From assembly GCA_036381015.1 (NCBI GenBank), contig DASVDR010000025.1, positions 1-64,000 of the forward strand: a stretch of 64,000 nucleotides of DNA, given 5' to 3'. Source of the stretch: Gammaproteobacteria bacterium. GTDB lineage: Bacteria > Pseudomonadota > Gammaproteobacteria > Steroidobacterales > Rariloculaceae. A program made the position numbers and the translations under genes. Below are positions 10,552-20,054 of this stretch, one piece after another; the stretch's first letter is position 1, and each line of letters opens with the position of its first letter. The notes under the pieces are model-generated. The model saw nothing but the letters and a program-made list of their open reading frames with translations. It ran no database searches and was not told the origin of the DNA.

Positions 10552-13026
10552 TCAGTCCTGATTGCCGCTCAGCATGCTGCAGAGCCGCAGCAGATCCGCA
10601 AAGATTCCGGCGGCGGTCACGTCCGGACCGGCGCCCGGCCCGCGGACGATCAGCGGATTGTCGCAGTAGCGGCGGGTGACGAACTGCACGATGTTGTCCG
10701 TGAGGTTGATGTTCGCGAACGGATGGTCTTTCGCAAAGCTCTGCAGCTGCACCCTCGCCGTTCCGCGCCGCATGTCGATATCGGCGACGTAGCGCAACAC
10801 CGTGTCGTTTCGCTTCGCTTCGGCCACGCGCTCGGCCATCGGCGCGTCGAAGTCCGACAGCCGATCGAGGAACTCGTCGACCGACGCGTCCGCGAGCGCC
10901 GCGGGCACGAGGCTCTCCACGTCCAGATCCTCGAGCTCGAGCGCGAGGCCCGCTTCCCGCGCGAGGATGACGGCCTTGCGGGCGACGTCCATCCCGGAAA
11001 GGTCGTCCCGGGGATCGGGCTCCGTGTAGCCCCGCGACCGTGCATCGCGCACGATCTCGGAGAACGGGCGGCCGCCGTCGAAGACGTTGAAGAGGTACGC
11101 GAGCGTCCCGGAAAAGATGCCGCTGATGCTTTCGATCTCGTCGCCGGTCTCGACGAGATCTTTCAGCGTTTGAATGACCGGCAAGCCGGCGCCCACGGTC
11201 GCCTCGTAGAGGAAATGGCGGTTCGCCGACCGCGTCAGCTTCTTCAGCTCCTCGTAGTACCCGATCGGCCCGCTGTGCGCCCGCTTGTTCGGCGTGATCA
11301 CGTGGATGCCGCGCTCGAGCCAGCTCGCGTATCGGTTCGCGATCTCCTGGCTCGCGGTGCAATCGATCAGCGCGGCGTGCGGCAGGTAATCCGTTTGCAC
11401 ATGATCGACGAACGCATCGAGGCGCATGGCTTCGCCGCCGCCGAGCGCCTCGCGCCAGGATCCGAGATCGATGCGCGGCTCGCCGAGGTGCATGCGCCGC
11501 GAGCCGCCGATCGCGCGCACGCGGAGATCGAGATTGAACTTGTCGCGCAGCCGCTCGCGGGCGTCGGCGAGCTGATCGAGCAGCGCGCTGCCGACGAGCC
11601 CCGGGCCGATCAGCCCCACGGAGACGGTCTTGGCCGACAGATAGAAGCTGCTGTGCACGGCGCGAAGCGCGCGCGTCATGTCTTTCGTCGCGATCACGGC
11701 GGAGATGTTCCGCTCGGAGGCGCCTTGCGCGATGGCGATCACGTTGATGCCCGCGTTGCCGAGCGTGCGGAAAAAGCGCCCGGCCGTTCCCGGCGCGCCG
11801 GCCATGCCGTCGCCGACCACGGCGAGGATGCCGCAGCCGCTCGTGACCTCGACACGCTGCACCTGCCCTTGGTCGAGCTCCACGGCGAACGCCCGCTCGA
11901 CGACGCTGCGGACCGCGCCGGCCGAGGCCTCCGGCACGGCGAAGCAGATGGAGTGCTCGGAGCTGCCCTGGGAGATCAGCATGACCGAGACGCCGGCCTC
12001 GCGGAGCGCCCCGAACAGCCGGTCCGCCGTGCCGGGAACGCCGATCATGCCGGCGCCCTCCAGGTTGATCAGCGCGACGCCGTCGACGCCGCTGATGCCC
12101 TTCACGACGCCGTTCCGGTCGGCGGACGGCGCCGTGATCCGCGTGCCCGGATGCGCGCGGTTGAACGTATTGCGGATCAGGATCGGGATGCCGTGCGCGA
12201 CGGCCGGCGCCATCGTCTGCGGGTGAATGACCTTTGCCCCGAAGTAGGCGAGCTCCATCGCCTCGTTGTACGAGATTTGCTCGATGACGGTGGCTTCCGG
12301 CACGCGGCGCGGATCCCCGCTCATCACGCCGTCGACGTCCGTCCAGATGCAGACCTCGCGCGCGCCGAGCAACGCGCCGAAGATCGAAGCCGAATAGTCG
12401 CTGCCGTTGCGGCCGAGCGTGGCCGGCAAGCCTTCACGGTCCGACGCGATGAAACCGGTGATCACGGCGACGCCGTCGAAATCGGCCGGCACCGCGCGCG
12501 CGAGCCGTTCCCGGGACTCGTCCCAGACGACGATCGGTCCCATTTCCCCGGGCGCGACGACGAGCACGTCGCGTGCGTCGACGCAGAGGACGCGGCGGCC
12601 GGCACCGACCCGGCCGGCCAACACGGCCGTGAGCAGGCGCGCGGACCAAAGCTCGCCGAAGCCGCCGACGAGCGCGCGGCTTCGGGAGGAAGCCGCGCGC
12701 ACGAGCGAGAGCGCTTTCAGCACGCTCTCGATATCGCCGAGATCCTTTTCGAACGGGGCGAGCACCTCATCGGCGGACGGCCCCGCAAGCAGGTCCTTCG
12801 CGGCCGCTCGGTAGCGTTCCCGAAGCCCGTCGAGCGCCTCTCGAACGGGCTCCCGCTTCGCCGCCCGATCCACGAGGCCGAGCAGCAGATCGGTCGTGCC
12901 GCGCATCGCGGAGACGACGACGGCGAGGTTACCGCCGCCCGCACCCGTGACGATGTCCGCTACGGTGCGGAAGCATTCCGCATCGGCGAGGCTCGTGCCT
13001 CCGAATTTGTGGACGGTCCAGTCCAT
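10552..13026 (-). CDS. thrA: Bifunctional aspartokinase I / homoserine dehydrogenase I
   Basis: The 824-residue fusion (E. coli ThrA is 820) phosphorylates aspartate and later reduces aspartate semialdehyde to homoserine. The aspartokinase part starts at MDWTVHKFGGTSLADAE. Tandem ACT regulatory domains follow around residues 310-460 (INLEGAGMIGVPGTADRLF, then VVGDGMAGAPGTAGRFF), predicting threonine feedback. The NAD(P)-binding segment VGLIGPGLVGSALLDQL starts near residue 465, and the dehydrogenase core includes GAGLPVIQTLKDLVETGD and the DPRDDLSGMDVARK lysine region. The open frame continues upstream to 13170, but those 48 residues lack family character; the ATG at 13026 is chosen. Transcribed from 140 bp after rpe. 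Confidence 0.96.
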   Translation of the reverse strand: MDWTVHKFGGTSLADAECFRTVADIVTGAGGGNLAVVVSAMRGTTDLLLGLVDRAAKREPVREALDGLRERYRAAAKDLLAGPSADEVLAPFEKDLGDIESVLKALSLVRAASSRSRALVGGFGELWSARLLTAVLAGRVGAGRRVLCVDARDVLVVAPGEMGPIVVWDESRERLARAVPADFDGVAVITGFIASDREGLPATLGRNGSDYSASIFGALLGAREVCIWTDVDGVMSGDPRRVPEATVIEQISYNEAMELAYFGAKVIHPQTMAPAVAHGIPILIRNTFNRAHPGTRITAPSADRNGVVKGISGVDGVALINLEGAGMIGVPGTADRLFGALREAGVSVMLISQGSSEHSICFAVPEASAGAVRSVVERAFAVELDQGQVQRVEVTSGCGILAVVGDGMAGAPGTAGRFFRTLGNAGINVIAIAQGASERNISAVIATKDMTRALRAVHSSFYLSAKTVSVGLIGPGLVGSALLDQLADARERLRDKFNLDLRVRAIGGSRRMHLGEPRIDLGSWREALGGGEAMRLDAFVDHVQTDYLPHAALIDCTASQEIANRYASWLERGIHVITPNKRAHSGPIGYYEELKKLTRSANRHFLYEATVGAGLPVIQTLKDLVETGDEIESISGIFSGTLAYLFNVFDGGRPFSEIVRDARSRGYTEPDPRDDLSGMDVARKAVILAREAGLALELEDLDVESLVPAALADASVDEFLDRLSDFDAPMAERVAEAKRNDTVLRYVADIDMRRGTARVQLQSFAKDHPFANINLTDNIVQFVTRRYCDNPLIVRGPGAGPDVTAAGIFADLLRLCSMLSGNQD

Positions 13027-13166
13027 CGACGAAGCTCGAAGATGCTCGGAAACGGGCGGCGAGGATAGCAGAACCGCAGTCGAGGTGCCGGGCCCGCCGC
13101 TTTGCCGCGGTTCGCGGCGCCGTCCGGGTCGTTCGCGCCCGCGCGGGCCCGCCGTTCCGCCGCGCG

Positions 13167-13856
13167 TCAACCCGCGCCGGCCGCGATCTCGCGGCGCATC
13201 GCGCCGATCGTCGCGGCGTAGTCAGCCGACCGGAAAATCGCCGAGCCCGCCACGAAAATATCGGCGCCGGCGCGCGCGATCCGGCCGATATTGTCGACCT
13301 TGACGCCGCCGTCGACCTCGAGCCGGATCGGCAGCCCGGAGCGATCGATCAGCTCGCGGGTGCGCTCGATCTTGCCGATCGCCGACTCGATGAACGACTG
13401 CCCGCCGAAGCCCGGGTTGACCGACATCAGCAGCACGAAATCGAGCTTGTCGAGCACGTAGTCGAGCCAATCGAGCGGCGTCGCCGGGTTCAGCACCAGT
13501 CCGCTCCTCAAGCCGTGGTCGCGGATGAGCTGCAGCGAGCGATCCAAATGCTCGGTCGCCTCCGGGTGGATGCTGACGAAGGTCGCGCCCGCCTCGGCGA
13601 AATCCGGAATGATCCGGTCCACCGGCTTCACCATCAGGTGCACGTCGATCGGTGCCGTGACGCCGTAGTTCCGCAACGCCTTGCACACGAGCGGGCCGAC
13701 GGTGAGATTCGGCACGTAGTGATTGTCCATGACGTCGAAGTGGATCAGGTCTGCGCCGGCCGCGAGAACCCGGTCCACCTCTTCGCCGAGCCGCGCGAAA
13801 TCGGCCGACAGTATCGACGGCGCGATCCAATGCCCGCCTAGCGGCAGCTTTGTCAT
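13167..13856 (-). CDS. rpe: Ribulose-phosphate 3-epimerase
   Basis: The 229-residue TIM-barrel enzyme interconverts ribulose-5-phosphate and xylulose-5-phosphate. Signature segments are [18 protein letters not shown] (about residues 9-26), [17 protein letters not shown] (about 38-54), the metal-binding IDVHLMV (about 70), [16 protein letters not shown] (about 140-156) and the phosphate-binding [11 protein letters not shown] and AGSAIF near the end. All acid and histidine metal ligands are present. Length is exactly typical. It sits between the MFS gene (63 bp upstream) and thrA on the same strand; no functional link to threonine synthesis is known. Confidence 0.96.
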   Translation of the reverse strand: MTKLPLGGHWIAPSILSADFARLGEEVDRVLAAGADLIHFDVMDNHYVPNLTVGPLVCKALRNYGVTAPIDVHLMVKPVDRIIPDFAEAGATFVSIHPEATEHLDRSLQLIRDHGLRSGLVLNPATPLDWLDYVLDKLDFVLLMSVNPGFGGQSFIESAIGKIERTRELIDRSGLPIRLEVDGGVKVDNIGRIARAGADIFVAGSAIFRSADYAATIGAMRREIAAGAG

Positions 13857-13919
13857 CCTCTCGACCTCATCGACCTCGAGCGGCCGCCGCGAAGCGGCCG
13901 TGGCCGTCGGCGGATTATT

Positions 13920-15323
13920 TCACGAACCCGGATGCGCCTCATCCCGGGCCGGCAGCTCCGCGCCGTTTGCTCTCGGCTCGATCAGGAACGTGAGCGGGAG
14001 CACGACGACACAGGCGCCGGCGAGCGAGAGCAGCGCCGACGCGTAGCCCGCAGAGGCGTGCGCGGTGGAGCCCGCCACGGCGCCGATGGCCGCGGACCCG
14101 ACGAGCTGCCCGGCGCTCAGGAACAGCGTCAAGAGCCCCTGCCCGGCGCCGCGCCGAGACTCGCCGGATTCGCGGAGCACGACGTAGCGCAGCGGCGCGC
14201 CGAGCAGCGCCGCGAGCCCCAAGCCGACGAGCGCGCCGGCCGTGTAGAAGGTCCCGATGCCGAGCGGCTGCACGTGAAACGTCGCGAGCCCCGCGCCGGT
14301 GAGCACGAGGCCCGCCTGAATCACCGTACGCGGCCCGATGCGGTCGAGCAGATATCCGGCGGCCGGGGCGCCGGCGATCAGCGTCAGCACGAGCGGAAGC
14401 ATCATCAGGCTCGCAGAAGCCGGCTCCACGTCGAACGCCCCGACCGCGAGCTCGGGCAGGAACACCATGCCGGCTTCCACGAGGCCCGCCGCAACCGCAA
14501 TGCCGCCGACTGCACGAAGCGGCACCGACCGCCAGAGCGCCGGCGGCAGGATCGGATCGGATGCGCGGCGCTCGACGAGGACGAGCAGGATCGCGGCGAT
14601 GCCGGCCGCGAGCAGCCCGGGCCAGACGTCCGGCGCGAGCAGCGCCGCGGGCAGTCGACCCGCATCCAATCGGTTCACGCCCCATGCGGCGCCGAGCAGC
14701 ACGACGCACAGGAGCAGCGCGCCGCCCGCGTCGAAGCGGCCGGCCCGATGCGCGGGGCGCACCGGCAGCAGCCGGACGGCCGCGACGATCACGGCGGCGG
14801 CGATCGGCAGGTTGATCAGAAAGAGCCACCGCCACCCGAGCGGCAGTATCAACCCGCCGAGCAGCGGGCCGAGCAGGAAGGCCAGGCCGAACACGGCGCC
14901 GATCAGACCGAGGGCGCGGCCGCGCCGCTCCATCGGAAACGTTTCCGCGACGACCGCGCTCGCGACGGGGAACACGCCGCCCGCGCCGAACGCCTGCACG
15001 GCGCGCCCGACCAGGAGCACGTCGAACGTCGGCGCGGCGGCGACGAGAGCCGAGCCCGCCGCGAACAGCCCGACGCTTGCGACGAACAGCGGGCGGCGGC
15101 CGTACCGGTCCGACCATTTCGCGATCAAAGGCGCGCCGGCGACATTGAACAGGATGTAGATCGAGAACACCCACGACAACGCGCGATCGCCGATGCCGAA
15201 GCCGTCCTGCAAGGCCGGGAGAGCGGGACCTACGACCGCGATGTCGAGCGCGGCCATCAGCACGCCTGCGAACAGCACGCTCAGCACGGAAGCCGGGCGC
15301 GGTCGTGCGGACGGAGCCGTCAT
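13920..15323 (-). CDS. MFS drug-efflux-type transporter (14-TM, DHA2-like)
   Basis: The 467-residue inner-membrane transporter begins in the membrane almost at once (LSVLFAGVLMAALDIAVVGPALPALQ, the motif typical of DHA2/EmrB-like exporters with the D in helix 1). The loop 2-3 motif appears as KWSDRYGRRPLFVASV (about residues 65-80), and motif C-like glycine-rich LGLIGAVFGLAFLLGPLLGG follows (about 135-155). Around 14 hydrophobic stretches can be counted. The start ATG at 15323 overlaps the stop of the upstream cation-efflux gene by 4 nt (ATGA), so the two are translationally coupled. Substrate unknown. Confidence 0.88.
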   Translation of the reverse strand: MTAPSARPRPASVLSVLFAGVLMAALDIAVVGPALPALQDGFGIGDRALSWVFSIYILFNVAGAPLIAKWSDRYGRRPLFVASVGLFAAGSALVAAAPTFDVLLVGRAVQAFGAGGVFPVASAVVAETFPMERRGRALGLIGAVFGLAFLLGPLLGGLILPLGWRWLFLINLPIAAAVIVAAVRLLPVRPAHRAGRFDAGGALLLCVVLLGAAWGVNRLDAGRLPAALLAPDVWPGLLAAGIAAILLVLVERRASDPILPPALWRSVPLRAVGGIAVAAGLVEAGMVFLPELAVGAFDVEPASASLMMLPLVLTLIAGAPAAGYLLDRIGPRTVIQAGLVLTGAGLATFHVQPLGIGTFYTAGALVGLGLAALLGAPLRYVVLRESGESRRGAGQGLLTLFLSAGQLVGSAAIGAVAGSTAHASAGYASALLSLAGACVVVLPLTFLIEPRANGAELPARDEAHPGS

Positions 15324-16432
15324 GCCTGCATCGACTGCGCTTCGTGCCGGTCCGGCTCCGCGGCGCATCGATGCACCTCCACGGCGATGTGCACGATGCC
15401 GAGATGCGGCGGGACGAGACGCTTGTAGTGCTCCGGCGGCTTCGGGGCGTGCGTGACGACGGAAAGCTGCGCGCTGTAGATGTCCGGGCCGACGTTCCAG
15501 ACGTGCAGGTCCGCGATGCGGTTGTCGTCGCGCGACTCGATGCTCTCGCGGATCGCGCGGCAGACGGAGTCCGGGGCCGTGCGATCGAGAAGGATCGCGC
15601 TCGTCACCCGCAGCAGCCCGAGCGACCAGCGCGCGACGAGCACGGCGCCGACGATGCCCATCAACGGATCCATCCACGTGAAGCCGAAATATTTCGCGCC
15701 GAGCAGCGCGAAGATCGCGAGCAGCGACGTCAGCGCGTCGGCGAGCACGTGCAGATACGCGGACACGAGGTTGTGATCGTGGCCGGCGTGGACGTGCGCG
15801 TGCCCGTGGCTGTCGGCATGGACGTGGCCGTGTCCGTGGCCGGCATGGAAATGTCCGTGGCCGCCGGCATGCGCCTGCTCGTGCCCGGCGTCGCGGACGT
15901 GCGCCACCTCGCCGCGGGCGTCGGGCTCGTGCGAATGCAGCGGCACGAGCGCGAGATCGACGGGCGCCCCGCCGCCGCGGTGCTCGAGAATCAGCACGGA
16001 CACGCCGTTCACGACGAGCCCGAGCACGGCGACCAGAATCGCGTGATCGAACGCGATCGGGACGGGTGCGACGATCCGCGCGATGCTCTCCGCGGCCATC
16101 ACCAACGCGAATCCGGCGAGGAGCACCGCGCCGGTGAAGCCGCCGAGCGTGTTGACCTTGCCCGTGCCGAAGCTGTAGCGCGCGTCGTGCGCATGCCGCC
16201 GGGCGTAGACGTAGGCGAACGCGTTGATCCCCAGCGCAGCCGCATGCGAGGCCATGTGCAGCCCGTCGGCCAAGAGCGCCATGGAGCCGAACGCGAGCCC
16301 GGCGGCGATCTCGACGATCATCATCGTCGCCGTGAGCGCGATGACGATGAAAGTCTTCCTCTCGCCGGGACGCTTCAGGTCCTGCCCGAACGAATGCGAA
16401 TGCTGCCAGCGCTCCAGTTGCTCGTCGTGCAT
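15320..16432 (-). CDS. Cation diffusion facilitator, DmeF-like, with His-rich loop
   Basis: The 370-residue metal/proton antiporter starts MHDEQLERWQHSHSFGQD, the DmeF-type N-terminus. Helix 2 carries ALLADGLHMASHAAAL (HD-pair metal site, here D and H) and helix 5 carries LHVLADALTSLLA. Between helices 4 and 5 (about residues 175-225) lies a very His-rich loop of GHGHxHxxxHxH units, expected to bind or buffer divalent metal. DmeF-type members export Co2+, Ni2+ or Fe2+. A GTG-started extension to 16474 is possible but the ATG at 16432 fits homologues better. Coupled to the MFS gene, so the pair may form a small efflux operon. Confidence 0.88.
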   Translation of the reverse strand: MHDEQLERWQHSHSFGQDLKRPGERKTFIVIALTATMMIVEIAAGLAFGSMALLADGLHMASHAAALGINAFAYVYARRHAHDARYSFGTGKVNTLGGFTGAVLLAGFALVMAAESIARIVAPVPIAFDHAILVAVLGLVVNGVSVLILEHRGGGAPVDLALVPLHSHEPDARGEVAHVRDAGHEQAHAGGHGHFHAGHGHGHVHADSHGHAHVHAGHDHNLVSAYLHVLADALTSLLAIFALLGAKYFGFTWMDPLMGIVGAVLVARWSLGLLRVTSAILLDRTAPDSVCRAIRESIESRDDNRIADLHVWNVGPDIYSAQLSVVTHAPKPPEHYKRLVPPHLGIVHIAVEVHRCAAEPDRHEAQSMQA

Positions 16433-16572
16433 GAAAATCGGATGACCGTATCGGGCGGGTGCAGCGCGGCGCACCGATCGCGCGCCGACGGTCGCAGATG
16501 CGGCCCCACAGTATACGGCCTCGAGCCGCGGATCGGCACGGCCGCGCCTCGGCCGCGACGGCGCCGGTCACG

Positions 16573-17766
16573 TCACTGCACGTGCAGCACGAGGCCGGTC
16601 AGGTACTCCGCTTCCGGAAATTCGAGCGCGATCGGATGGTCCGGCGGATGCCCCAGACGCTCGAGAATCCGTACCCGGCGGCCCGCGTCGACGGCGGCGC
16701 CCGCGACGATCTTTTGAAACAGTGCGGCGTCGACGTGCCCCGAGCAGGAGAAGGTCGCGAGCACGCCGCCCGGCGCGACGAGGCGCAGCGCGCTCAGGTT
16801 GACGTCCTTGTAGCCGCGGCTGCCGGCTTGGATTTGACTCGCGGAGTGCACGAACTTCGGCGGGTCGAGCACGACGAGACCGAACCGCTCTCCGCGCTTG
16901 CCGAGCGCGCGCAACTCCTCGAAGACGTCCGCTTCGATGCAGCGGCATCGCTCGGCGACTCCGTTCAGGGCCGCTTCCTCGGCCGCGGCCTCGAGCGCTT
17001 CGCCGGAGCCGTCGATCAGCGTCGCCGACGCGGCCCCTTCGGCCAGCGCCGCGATCGCGAAGCCGCCAGTGTAGGCGAAGGCGTCGAGCACTCGAGCACC
17101 GCGCGCGTAGCGCGCGACGCGCTGGACGTTGTCCTGCTGGTCGAGATACGCGCCGGTCTTCTGGCCGCTCCCGATTCGTACCAGCCGGCGCAATGCGCCC
17201 GCGCGGTACTCGACGGCGCCGGCGCTCGCCTCTCCGGCCAGCAGCCCCCGGCGCGACGGCAGGCCCTCCTTGCGGCGCCCGGCGCCCTCGGAGCGCTCGT
17301 GGACGGCCCGCGGCGCAAGCTCCGCAACGAGCGCCGCGGTGATCGTGTCCCGCCAGCGCTCGGCGCCGGCGGACACGAACTGGCAGACGACGTGGCCGGC
17401 ATAGTGATCCGCGATGACCCCCGGCAGACCGTCCGATTCGGAGAAGACCACGCGGCAGGCGCCGTCCGGGTCGAGGCGCCCGAGGCGGCGCCGCAGGTCG
17501 GCCGCGCGCGCGATCGCCCGCCTGAAGAACGCCTCGTCGACCGTTTCGGCGGGATCGAACGTCCAGACCCGCGCGCGGATTTGGGAGGCCGGGGAATAGG
17601 CCGCGCGCGCGAGAAACTCGCCGGCGGCGTCGACGACGTCGACCGTGTCGCCCGCGCCGGCCGCGCCCTCGACCTTCTCGACGGCGCCCGAAAAAATCCA
17701 AGGGTGCCGGCGTCGAAGCGACTTCTCGCGCCCGGCCTTGATCACGATGCGCGCCGCCGCCTCCAT
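16573..17766 (-). CDS. rlmI: 23S rRNA (cytosine-C5)-methyltransferase RlmI-like
   Basis: The 397-residue class I SAM-dependent methyltransferase carries an N-terminal PUA domain (about residues 5-75: KAGREKSLRRRHPWIFSGAV, GDTVDVVDAAGEFLARA). A central EEHEE-like region contains the substrate-pocket GQKTGAYLDQQDN (about 205). The Rossmann part has RVLDAFAYTGGFAIAAL (SAM motif I, about 225), VVLDPPKF (motif IV, about 300) and the C5-methylase ATFSCSGHVD cysteine (about 345). E. coli RlmI modifies m5C1962 of 23S rRNA; orthology is likely but not certain, since RlmI and unnamed relatives look alike. Divergent from the arginase gene. Confidence 0.88.
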   Translation of the reverse strand: MEAAARIVIKAGREKSLRRRHPWIFSGAVEKVEGAAGAGDTVDVVDAAGEFLARAAYSPASQIRARVWTFDPAETVDEAFFRRAIARAADLRRRLGRLDPDGACRVVFSESDGLPGVIADHYAGHVVCQFVSAGAERWRDTITAALVAELAPRAVHERSEGAGRRKEGLPSRRGLLAGEASAGAVEYRAGALRRLVRIGSGQKTGAYLDQQDNVQRVARYARGARVLDAFAYTGGFAIAALAEGAASATLIDGSGEALEAAAEEAALNGVAERCRCIEADVFEELRALGKRGERFGLVVLDPPKFVHSASQIQAGSRGYKDVNLSALRLVAPGGVLATFSCSGHVDAALFQKIVAGAAVDAGRRVRILERLGHPPDHPIALEFPEAEYLTGLVLHVQ

Positions 17767-17877
17767 TCGATCTCCCGCGCCTCCGGCCCCGGCGCATTCT
17801 ACTCCGCGCGGCAGGGCGCTGTTTTCTTCGATTCATCGCCGTGCCACACTCGGCGAGGGCTCCGCATTTCGACGTGC

Positions 17878-18834
17878 ATGTCTGAAGCGCTCGGACAACG
17901 CGTCTCGCTGATCGGTGCGCCGACCGACGTCGGCGCAGGACGGCGCGGCGCGTCCATGGGACCCGAGGCGCTGCGCGTCGCGGGCTTGAAGCAGTCGCTC
18001 GAGCGGCTGCGCCGCACCGTGGTCGATCGGGGCAACGTGACCGGACCGATCAACCCGGAGGCGGCGCGTGTCGACGGCTACCGGCACCTCCCCGAGGTCA
18101 GTGCGTGGTGCCGAGCCGTGCACGACGCCGTTTACGGCGCGCTCCGGGACGGCGACTTTCCGATTCTGATGGGCGGCGACCACAGCCTGGCCGTCGGCTC
18201 GATCGCGGCCGTCGCGCGTCATTGCCGCGAGCGCGGAATCGTGCCGACGGTGCTGTGGCTCGACGCGCATTCCGACTTCAACGTCGCGAGCTCCTCCCCG
18301 ACGGGCAATCTCCACGGCATGCCGGCCGGAATTCTCACGGGCCACGGTCCGCCGGAGCTCACCGATCTCGGGCCCGACGTGCCGATCGTCGCGCCGGAGC
18401 GCATCGTGCAGATCGGCATCCGCTCGGTCGACGAGATCGAGAAGAAGCTCGTCGTCGAGAGCGGCATGATCGTTTACGACATGCGCCTCATCGATGAGAT
18501 CACGATGCGCACGGCGGTGGAGCGTTCGCTCGACTATCTCGGCCGGCGCGGCGGGCATCTGCACGTCTCGTTCGACGTGGACTTCCTCGATCCCGCGATC
18601 GCGCCCGGCGTCCCGACGACGGTTCCGGGCGGGCCGACCTACCGCGAGGCGCAGCTCTGCATGGAGATGATTCACGACTCGGGCCTGCTGCGCTCGCTCG
18701 ACATCATGGAGCTGAACCCCGCATTCGACGATCGCAACCGCACGGCGGAGCTCGCCGTCGAGCTCGTGGAGAGCCTGTTCGGGGAGCAGATTCTCGCGCG
18801 CACCGGCGGGCCGGCCACGAAATACACGCTGTGA
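17878..18834 (+). CDS. rocF: Arginase
   Basis: The 318-residue binuclear manganese hydrolase cleaves arginine to ornithine and urea. All ureohydrolase signatures are intact: GGDHSLAVGS (about residue 98), LWLDAHSDFN (about 128-137) and SFDVDFLDPAIAPG (about 237-250). The glycine-rich start SLIGAPTDVGAGRRGASMGPEALR is that of true arginases rather than agmatinases. The ATG at 17878 gives MSEALGQRVSLIG. Its stop overlaps the aminotransferase start by 4 nt (GTGA at 18831), so the two form an arginine-to-glutamate-semialdehyde operon. No urease or regulator lies nearby. Confidence 0.93.
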   Translation: MSEALGQRVSLIGAPTDVGAGRRGASMGPEALRVAGLKQSLERLRRTVVDRGNVTGPINPEAARVDGYRHLPEVSAWCRAVHDAVYGALRDGDFPILMGGDHSLAVGSIAAVARHCRERGIVPTVLWLDAHSDFNVASSSPTGNLHGMPAGILTGHGPPELTDLGPDVPIVAPERIVQIGIRSVDEIEKKLVVESGMIVYDMRLIDEITMRTAVERSLDYLGRRGGHLHVSFDVDFLDPAIAPGVPTTVPGGPTYREAQLCMEMIHDSGLLRSLDIMELNPAFDDRNRTAELAVELVESLFGEQILARTGGPATKYTL

Positions 18835-20036
18835 AACGAACCGAGCAGATCATCGCGCAGACGGAGCGCGTCAGCGCGCGCAACTACGCGCCGCTTCCGG
18901 TCGTCATTACCCGCGCCGAAGGCGTGTGGGCATGGGACGTCGAGGGACGCAAATATCTCGACTGCATCAGCGCGTACTCGTCGCTGAACCAGGGTCACCG
19001 GCATCCGCGCATTCTGCAGGCGCTGCTGACGCAAGCCGGCCGGCTCACGCTCACGTCGCGGGCCGTGCACAACGACCGCCTCGGGCCGTTCCTCGAAAAG
19101 CTCTGCGCGGCCGCCGAGATGGACATGGCGCTGCCGATGAACACCGGCGCGGAGGCGGTCGAGACCGCGATCAAGCTCGCGCGCAAGTGGGGCTACCGCG
19201 TCAAGGGCGTGCCGCGGAACGAAGCGGATATCATCGTCTGCCGCAACAACTTCCACGGACGCACGACGACGATCGTCGGCTTCTCGTCAGAGCCGCATTA
19301 TCGCGAGGACTTCGGCCCGTTCGGGCCGGGCTTCACGACGATCGAGTACGGCGACGCGGATGCGCTTGCGGATGCGATCAAGCCGAGCACGGTGGCCTTC
19401 ATCGTCGAGCCGATTCAGGCCGAAGCGGGCATCATCGTGCCGCCGGCGGGGTACCTCACGGCCGTGCGCGACCTCTGCCGCCGGCACAACGTGTTGCTGG
19501 TTCTCGACGAAATTCAGACCGGGCTCGGACGGACCGGGAAGCTTTTCGACTACCAGCACGAGGCGTACGCGAAGCCCGACCTGCTCGTCGTCGGCAAGGC
19601 GCTCGGCGGCGGCGTCTATCCGGTCTCGGCCGTGCTCGCATCGGCGCAGATCATGGGGCTCTTCAGACCCGGCGAGCACGGCAGCACGTTCGGCGGGAAT
19701 CCGCTCGCGGCGGCGGTCGGCGAAGCCGCGCTCGAGGTCATCATCGATTCACGGCTGCCGGCGCGCGCCGCCGAGCTCGGCGCGTATCTGTTCGAGCGGC
19801 TCGAGACGCTTCGGTCGTCGCCGCACGTCGCGTCGATCCGCGGGCGCGGCCTGCTGGTCGGCGTCGAGATCGCTCGCGGATCGGGCACGGCGCGCGAGGT
19901 CGCCGAAAGGCTGCTCGAGCGCGGCGTGCTGTGCAAGGACACGCACGAGCAGGTGATCCGCCTTGCGCCGCCTCTGATCGTCGAGCGCAGTCAGCTCGAC
20001 TGGCTCGTCGAGCAGCTGCGCTTCGTGCTGCGGTGA
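18831..20036 (+). CDS. rocD: Ornithine aminotransferase
   Basis: The 401-residue class III PLP aminotransferase converts ornithine and 2-oxoglutarate to glutamate-5-semialdehyde and glutamate. It shows NYAPLPVVITRAEGVWAWDVEGRKYLD (the classical OAT N-terminus), the PLP-stacking PMNTGAEAVETAIKLARKWGY (about residue 100), LVLDEIQTGLGRTGKLF (about 222-238, PLP aspartate) and the Schiff-base lysine in VVGKALGGGVYPVSA (about 255). GTG start at 18831, coupled to arginase. Followed by the palindrome at 20055-20104, which probably ends transcription. Confidence 0.94.
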   Translation: MKRTEQIIAQTERVSARNYAPLPVVITRAEGVWAWDVEGRKYLDCISAYSSLNQGHRHPRILQALLTQAGRLTLTSRAVHNDRLGPFLEKLCAAAEMDMALPMNTGAEAVETAIKLARKWGYRVKGVPRNEADIIVCRNNFHGRTTTIVGFSSEPHYREDFGPFGPGFTTIEYGDADALADAIKPSTVAFIVEPIQAEAGIIVPPAGYLTAVRDLCRRHNVLLVLDEIQTGLGRTGKLFDYQHEAYAKPDLLVVGKALGGGVYPVSAVLASAQIMGLFRPGEHGSTFGGNPLAAAVGEAALEVIIDSRLPARAAELGAYLFERLETLRSSPHVASIRGRGLLVGVEIARGSGTAREVAERLLERGVLCKDTHEQVIRLAPPLIVERSQLDWLVEQLRFVLR

Positions 20037-20054
20037 CGAAAAAGGTGTGAACCA

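Noticed and set aside
10531-13068. 845-residue open frame antisense to thrA
   Set aside because: Same reason: the sense strand encodes a full ThrA and the antisense product has no recognisable features.
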